From the NCBI RefSeq assembly GCF_900103415.1, contig NZ_FMXB01000019.1:1-59951 (forward strand): a stretch of DNA of 59,951 nucleotides. The letters run 5' to 3'. The DNA is from Methanobrevibacter millerae (lineage in GTDB: Archaea; Methanobacteriota; Methanobacteria; Methanobacteriales; Methanobacteriaceae). Both the position numbers and the translations under genes were made by a program. This document shows positions 57,801 to 59,951 of this stretch, piece after piece (positions within the stretch are counted from its first letter, which is position 1; the number at the start of each line of letters is the position of its first letter). A model generated the notes under the pieces. That model made no database searches, was not told the DNA's origin, and was given only the letters and a program-made list of their open reading frames with translations.

Positions 57801-59951
57801 TGAAATTGAAGTTGGAGAGCTTTATAAAGTCGGTGAAACATTCACAATCAAGTACGAAGCTATTAATTCAACAGGCCCTATTACCGTAACAATCAACGGC
57901 AAAGCTTATAAGGTCATTAATAATGAAACTGTTATTCCGGGCAATCTGACTGAAGGAACTTACACTATCGTTGCCAATCTGGCTAATGACACTCAGTACG
58001 GTTCTGCAACCAGTTCAAAAGTCTTTAACGTAGTTAAAAACAACATAACGATTACATTAAACGACGTTTCAGGAGTCATTTATGTCGGCTCTCCGGTCAA
58101 ATTCACAGCTGAACTTAACGAAACGGTTAACGGAACTGTCATATTCAACATCAATAACGTCAGCTACACAGTTCAACTTAACAACGGCAATAAAACAAGC
58201 TACACATACACTCCAGTCAATAATGATACCTTGACTGTTGTAGCTACGTTTGCCGAAAACGATATGTATTATGCCGATTCAACCGATGCGAAAGTTATCA
58301 ATGTCAAAAAGCTTCCTACATACATTAATGTAACTGTAGACAGCCCTATTGTCGTTGGAGACAATGCCGTATTTGAAATAACAATGGACCCTTCAATCAA
58401 TGCAATCGTAACATTGAATCTCAGCGGTAAAACCTATAGTGTGGCCGTTAAAAATGGTGCTGCCAAATACATCGTTTCCGGATTGGACAACGCCACCTAC
58501 ATGGTAAACGCAAGCTTTGCAGGTGACGACATGTACCTGCCAAGCTCAAACGTCACTACATTATATGTCAATAAGGTTTCAGACTATGAAATTAAAGTCA
58601 TTACCGGTGACATTGAGGTAGGTAACAACGCAACAATACTTATTGTTTTACCTTCCGATGCAGATGGTGAACTTGTCGTTAAAGTAAACAATACGGAATA
58701 TCCAAACACTATAGTTAACGGCATCGCAAATGTCATTGTTGAGGGTCTTGATGTCGGCCGCTATGAAGTTAACGTAACATATAAGAATGACAGCAAATAT
58801 GTGAGCAAGGATAAAAACTCCACATTCTTCAATGTCAACGCACACGTCGGCTACGACGTTATCTTAACTGTGGAAAACCATACCTTCGGTGAAAACACAA
58901 TAATAACCGTTGAAGTTCCTAAAGACATAAAAGAAAACGTAACGATTGTCGTTGATGGAGACGAATACTCAGTTAAGGCAAACGCAAGTGGAATAGCTAC
59001 GTTATCATTAAACAATTTATCAGGAGGTCTTCACTACGTTGCTGCAATATATGAAGGAGACAGCCATTATCTGGGCAATTCAAACTTCACTTCATTTGTC
59101 GTATCACGTGCGCAATCCGAAATTGGCATCGATTTCAACACACCTGTATTTGTCGGTGATGACGTAATTGTAAATATCAGCATGCCTCAAAAAATCAACG
59201 GATCTGTGATATTGACCGTTGGAGACGATACCTACAGCATTATCGTTAAAGATGGCAATGCAACATACACATTAAAAGACTTGATGAACGGAACTTACGC
59301 CATTAAGGCTACATTTGAAGGAAACGAAAACTACACTCAAAACAGCTCAGCCGTTAAGGACTTGGTGGTCAGTAAGATTCCTGGAAGCATCAACGTCACG
59401 GTACTCAACAAAGGCGAAATAGTCGTAGGCCAAGACGTGGAACTTGAAATTGAATTGTCACTACCTATTGACGGATCAGTCATTGTAAATGTCAATGACA
59501 AGACATACTATGTAAAAGTCAGCAACGGAAAAGCTCCTCTTGCATTATCCAATCTTAAATCTGGCAATTACACTGTAACGGTCAGTTATTCTGACGATAG
59601 GAAGTATGACATTTCACCTAACAGCACGAAATTCGAAGTATTGAATAAGATTGATTCATCAACTGTAATGAACGTTACAATCACTCAAAACGGAACAAAC
59701 GCTACGGTATACGTTGAACTGCCTTCAAATGCAACAGGTAACGTGACCGTTGTCATTGACGGTAAAGTATACAACATAACCAACGTGACAGAAGGCATTG
59801 CGGTTATTAATGTTACAGACATCATGCCTGGAAATCACACGGTTGAAGTAATATACTCAGGTGACGGTAATTACACTGGCACTAATAATGTTACTGATGT
59901 TAATATTCCTAAGATTTCAGATTATGTATTTGAGGCTAATGCTACTGGTGG
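42820..59951 (+). CDS. giant secreted adhesin-like protein, beta-helix plus Ig-like repeats (3' end outside window)
   Basis: One frame stays open to the window edge, at least 5,710 codons; translations sampled every ~1 kb and most lines of the first 2.4 kb are in the same frame without a stop. It begins with a signal peptide: MKKKE, then a Leu/Cys/Ile-rich core ending in SAAAAD, cleavage near residue 25. After ~40 variable residues come two right-handed beta-helix blocks (43024-47770, 48235-52440), rich in GGAI-(D/Y/F)-W and NCTF-x-N-N-x-A rungs like Chlamydia polymorphic-membrane-protein repeats. The rest is a train of ~90-residue Ig-like domains with Y-x-G-D-x-x-Y endings and many N-x-S/T sequons. 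These are the traits of the adhesin-like proteins abundant in Methanobrevibacter, implying a role in surface attachment. No catalytic motif is seen; the C-terminal anchor lies beyond the window. Confidence 0.9.
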   Translation, partial: MKKKEIIILCLLLCFILSLQSAAAADIGSNSTNTNVSSTSNIEVVENANDLLSNSILDENETLGVGGGSFTELNELINGNTNTVIDLGQNYTYVSRDSFDDGIKINRPLTINGNGYAIDGNGMARIFNITSSVTLNNVVFIRGAVTGGNDGGALLITGDNCMISDSKFIDNVAGHSGGAIFWDADHGTITNSEFTNNRAMGDYPNGGDGGAIIWIGSHGLVDNCTFTENNANVRGGAVFLTNDSTQDCNNTTFKNSKFINNHAGTNGGAIDWHEGAIDGEVTNCTFENNTADANGGAVYWRGHHGEIKDSNFTNNTANGLKKGRYNNNGDGGAVFWSGVNGTVTNCRFIDNEAICNKTVGVPSGRGGAVYIEPYQNDDGGRNISFHDCYFKDNNAGSNGGAIDWHKGAFDGLVDNCTFINNIANRSGGAIYWSGTNGTVKKSTFTDNRATGKFTDDVGGGDGGAVLWIGSEGLVDNCTFADNFAQYRGGAVFLHNESSQDCNNTTFANCIFENNVAGLNGGGVDWQNGAHNGRLINSTFTNNTAWRSGGAVYWHGTNGTVINVTFYDNKAVGNVSKDYRNVTNYTTSGGNGGAIIWTGSIGTIENCNFTKNNASQLGGGIYLQRNENISIKDSSFSDNYAGNIGGAINWNVGAVNGVVQNTTFVNNFAHEDGGAICWNGTNGTLKDLYFYNNVAGDDGGAVFWNGTNGIIDNITCDDNKGVSLPGSNSNGGSICLTGDNVTVTKSKFSKTYAKITGGAIFITGNNVNITDSIFERCNVSHNNEHQGKNYVTGGGAIYVLGNNSNIINCTFEMGNGREGGIVYIQGHNATIANSSFEKSYAINGGSIYIKGANATISNTNISLSNATKANINEISGAGGAIFISGDNATINKTNFKITYSFGLNANAGGALYVAGHNADIVDSTFLKGTSQKLGGAIYIKGDNTTVESSGFISNAAVASGSEGGAIYIEGANTNITRSHFEHNEVTSVGGAVYIKGANTNISYSNFTDNYAASQAGAIYMVGTNSTIYGSNLTKNHAVSTGGAMYVEGLNAKVHYTYFDSNYANKGGSILWRGGYAGNEIIGSVFANSRAIGNNLQGGAIFWDEGATSITTSGSLIKDTLFINNTATHHGGAIDWYKTDNSVIDNCTFINNHISAGDGGALYCGAKGTYQGNNFTVKNSKFINNTAVTCGGAIALQMKNSLIFNNTFSGNTASYGGDIAMKEGQATGTTINNCTFSNSTANGRSTWGNHQGGSLFISDKDVSVLNSKFYNCTSLKTNGGAIFWSGENPKLINLTIVNGTALSKNAYGGAICINKNNAILINITCNDSSAYQGGGIALLTGAVKIFENVTINSCHATLNGGGIYVHASSQNNNLVSVTINDSTAEYDGGGMYINSKTVITNINLTSDSANRGGGIFVAGIGVQITNLTADECSAVNNDLLPGLKNSYGGAIYWLGNSGILENANISNSTSDYYGGGIYATGYGLKMTYINMTSNSADYGGGIYTVNADLNVDRKNPIIISLSSFDKNHANVEGGAIYSGYYSGKILNCNFTNNTADLGGAIAVASDYQNITKCSFDGNNATSSGGAIYVEKVMYSTVSDSTFTNSYAYNGGGVYNSGNSGIALFIDNCTFIKNLASHNGGAVYYVMLSTTGFETIYRDYNNFDDRGQPEDPGRTTVSMNTPTGSYPNVIFNSYFKENEDYILNVTAFAEENVAIVSIRNPKDIDRRSLFIVVNLTYKDTHGDDILVGSVEINRQNYASYFNSHDQTYNVNFYDLNVTTYNITVFFKDDNYLNKTNRSVTVTITVDTRKGDFHILQGLIEAAINQGLNNITLQRSYYFTDDRYNQTTKKPLDDSCMNITDLKNLKNFTIYGGGNIISAKHNATYGNSRIFNITAANVTLVGITFMDGNATGNFSDDVNRGGALFWAGKNGTALNCDFINNFAEYGGGIYYNSTADNCKIRGCEFYNNNATINGGAIDCNSSKMNLTNSYFEANTAGEYGAALCREINSTEGFGVNNTFKGNNAGIGGAALGWINASSIKIDGYTFIDNTAGLNGGAIYVGPGSGDCLINNSYFEGNYINNPNAEGHGGAIEWYATRGNVINSTFINNRAPTGGAIYVGDQSQNINITGSGFTNNTALQIGGAIDLAGSSVSINDSYFSENTALSGGAIFVRSVGEQNYINGSSFTSNVATDGKGGAINWNASAGQIFNTNFTNNSASYGGGIYIGGNSSNSQIVNVIFKFNNATFNGGAIDWNATGGKLYNNTFISNYAGDFGAALCREANATGGGGKNNTFISNHAGIGGAALGWIDSVGITIDEYYFYNNTAGIHGGAIFIGENSHNCTVKNSIFAGNNATIRDEHGDGGFGGAIVCLAANSTVINSRFTDNNAHEGGAIYVTSGAGNTNITGSEFRRNTAFEYGGAIGLRASAVNVNESKFYDNVAKEGGALYLGGKGITNTVSLSVFEGNNATEGYGGAINWLASSGNITDSNFTKNSAIYGGGIALGINSADSHLVNITFDGNYAYKNGGAIDCNASRMTLYNTTFKNNIAEEFGAALCREVNATGGSGKNNTFIANHAGIAGAALGWMGSVGIKIDTYFFYNNTAGRGGGAIYVSPTSHNCTIINSTFDGNRALNDTIGHGGAIDCHASNATVVNSTFSNNRAFEGGAINVESSSGNTRVTNSSFSYNVATSAGGALNVEGSSVTLNYTDFYYNRASNGGALFVGGEGITNYVYYSKFVGNNASNGNGGAIDWVASAGHIIYSNFTENFARYGGGVYLNGNSRDSNIDHAIFDNNRATVNGGAIDWNATGGNLTNTLFKNNYAAAYGAALCREANSTGGFGYNNSFIANSAGIAGAALGWLEAKGIKIDHYTFINNSAGKSGGAIYVGDGSDDCKILNSTFEGNNVLTGRGGDVDWVASNGYVYNSTFTNSISTNGGSMYVGANSENVTILNSTFTLCRSLNDGGALEIHGDNANITNDVFISSFTFNHGAAIMGINADNATITNTTFKYSVSAGAYDIYGKSSGDGGAIYWKDSSNLTVSNSTFLKNEAHAYGSALCLVNCNDTFVYNSTFDNETAGNGIISVSDSVNTTIKLTKFNNGASIFNGGAIYIDNSNANISDSDFDNVKSAWGYGGIIYVNGNATMNNLTLNEFSSKDGIGAGIYFQSGNSTLTNSSLSGSNAIWINKGANVTLTTNNNTDNSGIYSVWNAGNLWLEKNIFDSYIYNDGDIWTNTTTKLLNNETWNTTWMEIFTFWANITDDNNNSIISVRTLNTSNDVYQDKDNSYILYNNTFTSPAYFQGAFHLTAFDNGLHKNRVYNGTLNVKMPVTLKIDVGDVTQENFDVTISLTPKARSNFTIDKQIIKFKIGDKEIPLEIQCYEKLIDGFTTWILANATKELGHLPEGTYTVTASYAGDEVHLAAYNITQFTIKLRETWIKIIINNITYGQRAIANVTTNANGTVLFSMNGRNVRENITDGKIDVVLPTILNPGNYSMSVVYLGNEYYKYALNQTAFEVYYLNSTLKVIPTNISYGEDEIINVTLNNNTTTGHIMIEINGREYVAPILNGTAMFNIDGLPTGKYENITAYYKGDIHFNGNSTNFTFTVNATKNFEMDVKVDDINFGQNATVRVLLKTDATGNVTIKVDDNIVETVIISNGTAVLGNISGLAGGEHIVNVTYNGDSSYAVKSINNTKFMVHPTEDWKMGIYGYYAPYGKNSTINVTTAPYPLARDNVTIIIDNVTYIVPIGDDGNATLILNNLSAGRHNGTVTYLGDANYSAKTSKFYPSINQATPTITLSNTTNDVIATLSKSGGGVTPTGSVTFNVNGAEYTVDLTGDRAVLNDKLVIGNNSVTATYNGDQNYTIAKAKANYTIDKLLATVNVTVNNTVYGKVVEILVRVGENQTGSVKIEVNGKYYMDTLNNREAKFNIIGLNVNEYTVNVYYSGDSSYLSENNSTKFNVTKANMTANVTGQNVTSLENISFIISDVSPSDFAGKVNITAAKGVSYDGDIKGLIVMGKLPAGNYTANVTFYGDNNYNNNTLKVKFTVSRAASGMSVNISDATYPAAAIAEVHVNNHANGTVNITVDNKVFNETVRNGIAYVNLEGLSAGDKVANVKFFTDDEYNDNMTATAKFRVYKNTSAIEIEVKEVYRVGEEIVITFRPTNATGTITASINGKAQQVNKADNTTTLPDGLAEGTYTIIANLAEDTNYESSTNFKVFNVTKNDINITLSGGLNVNYVGTPIVLTAELNETVNGTVVFTINGVNYTSEVNNANKTTYSYTPVNNATLDIVAVFVGNEKYNANSSNPLRLDVQRLPSSVTLSNVTIEVGETAKFVISVTEGATGVVNVTVNGETQSVGLVDSNATVYVTGLDSNQSYPITVKYLGDDKYEPSDNLTNNVNVKKASNYVYAVIASDTIVGGSSTVTVFLPTDADGNVTIGDKSVKVQGGKGVIVLDKETTAGEKTVYVNYTNDSKYDNITNAPANYNVSKASSSVNITVGNIYIIGDTVVIEVNPVNGTANVTINGNNYTLVNTNVTFTANKTGIYNVVATIEESRDYYGSRATATFNIFEASSAIKIEVGELYRVGETFTIKYEAINSTGPITVTINGKAYKVINNETIIPGNLTEGTYIIVANLANDTQYGPATSSKVFNVVKNNITITLKDVSGNIYVGTPIDLTAELNETVNGTVVFTINGANYTVQVNNANKTTYTYTPVNNDTLRVFATFVENVKYNANSTGPKTVDVAKVASEITLSDVRIEIGETAKIIINVTDGATGTVNVTVNHITQSVGLVDSKAIVYVSDLENDTYSIAVKYLGDEKYAESENNNHNIYVNKTTSFDFTVVASDTVVGGNSTVTVILPGDADGIVTINGKSANVENGKAVIVLNKETTAGEKEITAYYTGGSKYADNSTNAKYNVSKAPSSVNITVGNVYIIGDTVTITLSYVNGTPTVKINNADYTMVKDQITFKANKTGEYNVVATIEGNDSYYGSSAAATFNIFEASSAIEIEVGELYKVGETFTIKYEAINSTGPITVTINGKAYKVINNETVIPGNLTEGTYTIVANLANDTQYGSATSSKVFNVVKNNITITLNDVSGVIYVGSPVKFTAELNETVNGTVIFNINNVSYTVQLNNGNKTSYTYTPVNNDTLTVVATFAENDMYYADSTDAKVINVKKLPTYINVTVDSPIVVGDNAVFEITMDPSINAIVTLNLSGKTYSVAVKNGAAKYIVSGLDNATYMVNASFAGDDMYLPSSNVTTLYVNKVSDYEIKVITGDIEVGNNATILIVLPSDADGELVVKVNNTEYPNTIVNGIANVIVEGLDVGRYEVNVTYKNDSKYVSKDKNSTFFNVNAHVGYDVILTVENHTFGENTIITVEVPKDIKENVTIVVDGDEYSVKANASGIATLSLNNLSGGLHYVAAIYEGDSHYLGNSNFTSFVVSRAQSEIGIDFNTPVFVGDDVIVNISMPQKINGSVILTVGDDTYSIIVKDGNATYTLKDLMNGTYAIKATFEGNENYTQNSSAVKDLVVSKIPGSINVTVLNKGEIVVGQDVELEIELSLPIDGSVIVNVNDKTYYVKVSNGKAPLALSNLKSGNYTVTVSYSDDRKYDISPNSTKFEVLNKIDSSTVMNVTITQNGTNATVYVELPSNATGNVTVVIDGKVYNITNVTEGIAVINVTDIMPGNHTVEVIYSGDGNYTGTNNVTDVNIPKISDYVFEANATG
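43024..47770 (+). repeat. beta-helix block 1 of the adhesin-like protein
   Basis: It opens with an N-cap-like stretch (SFTELNELINGN ... RPLTINGNGYAIDGNG). About 1,550 residues of short rungs follow. In the first part a higher-order unit of about 120-130 residues recurs, marked by GGAIDW-type motifs at 43618, 44014, 44377 and 44749 (spacings 396, 363 and 372 bases). Each motif is followed by a GAxxG-x-(V/L)-x-N-(C/S/T)-TF element. Confidence 0.8.
48235..52440 (+). repeat. beta-helix block 2 with four ~274-residue modules
   Basis: A second N-cap (GDFHILQGLIEAAINQG ... NFTIYGGGNIISAKHN) opens it. The marker GAALCRE recurs at 48808, 49630, 50461 and 51280, with spacings of 822, 831 and 819 bases. 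Each copy is followed by AGI-(G/A)-GAALGW and, about 63 residues after the marker Cys, by a second Cys in a (H/D/G)(N/D)C motif. Confidence 0.85.
52700..59951 (+). repeat. Ig-like domain train with ~1.29-kb higher-order repeat
   Basis: Roughly two dozen domains of 85-95 residues fill this part, typically V(G/N)(D/E)xxxxxV ... G-x-(V/I)-x-(V/F)-x-(I/V)-N-G and ending Y-x-G-D/N-x-x-Y. A composite unit of several domains begins with SSAI-(E/K)-IEV at 55207, 56506 and 57793 (spacings 1299 and 1287 bases). The third copy diverges after about 58310. The unit also includes TAELNETVNGTV and ASDT(I/V)VGG segments. Confidence 0.85.

Noticed and set aside
43045-58845. Many short minus-strand and off-frame ORFs (60-170 codons) inside the giant adhesin gene
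   Set aside because: They are shadows of the repetitive coding sequence: repetitive low-complexity translations, no ribosome binding sites, and the main plus frame is open throughout.

Overview
The window looks like part of a gut-type methanogen chromosome of the order Methanobacteriales, most likely Methanobrevibacter. The evidence is archaeal ribosomal proteins and RNA polymerase subunits (D, N, K), the archaeal mevalonate and isoprenoid genes, LL-diaminopimelate aminotransferase, a short archaeal adenylosuccinate synthetase, an FdhB-like F420 protein next to MvhD, AT-rich intergenic DNA with TTTATATA-type promoters, GGTGAT/GGAGG ribosome binding sites and an enormous adhesin-like protein. 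No rRNA, CRISPR array or prophage is visible.

Layout. 1-7000: the tail of an IS630-like transposase, a small membrane protein, a DUF389 membrane protein, a dCMP deaminase, a LemA/DUF2207 pair on the minus strand, and a GNAT-like protein with a zinc ribbon. 7004-7088: tRNA-Ser(GGA). 7271-19482: one long plus-strand housekeeping block holding rps13-rps4-rps11-rpoD-rpl18e-rpl13-rps9-rpoN-rpoK, eno, a ferredoxin, rps2, MEMO1, mevalonate kinase, isopentenyl phosphate kinase, type 2 IPP isomerase, RNase J and a prenyl diphosphate synthase. It joins transcription, translation and archaeal lipid precursor synthesis, and ends at a large hairpin terminator.

19483-32600: an accessory stretch. It holds a formate-dehydrogenase-like (flp-type) redox operon, a candidate small RNA, a nicotianamine-synthase-like protein, an ADP-ribosylglycohydrolase that shares one symmetric TATA box with a divergent membrane protein, a TrmB regulator facing hcp and a cupin gene, a methyltransferase, an Fe-S aldo/keto reductase, a macro-domain protein and a TPR protein. 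From memory, Methanothermobacter has idsA, gltX and dapL next to each other, so this stretch looks inserted. 32624-41005: gltX, dapL and purA, interspersed with unassigned genes, including a three-gene unknown cluster at 38005-39870.

41006-59951: a 46-bp tandem repeat, an AT-rich AAA-type ATPase with a winged helix, and a single open reading frame from 42820 to the window edge (at least 5,710 codons). I checked that its frame is the same along its length. It encodes a signal peptide, two separate right-handed beta-helix blocks each with its own N-cap, and a long train of Ig-like domains with a ~1.29-kb higher-order repeat. The many short minus-strand and off-frame ORFs in that region are shadows of this gene.

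No complete, clearly new multi-gene system was proven. The strongest candidates for something undescribed are the structured RNA-like loci at 23226-23310 and 25757-25908, the shared palindromic TATA promoter at 24887-24945, the unknown trio at 38005-39870, and the modular construction of the giant surface protein.
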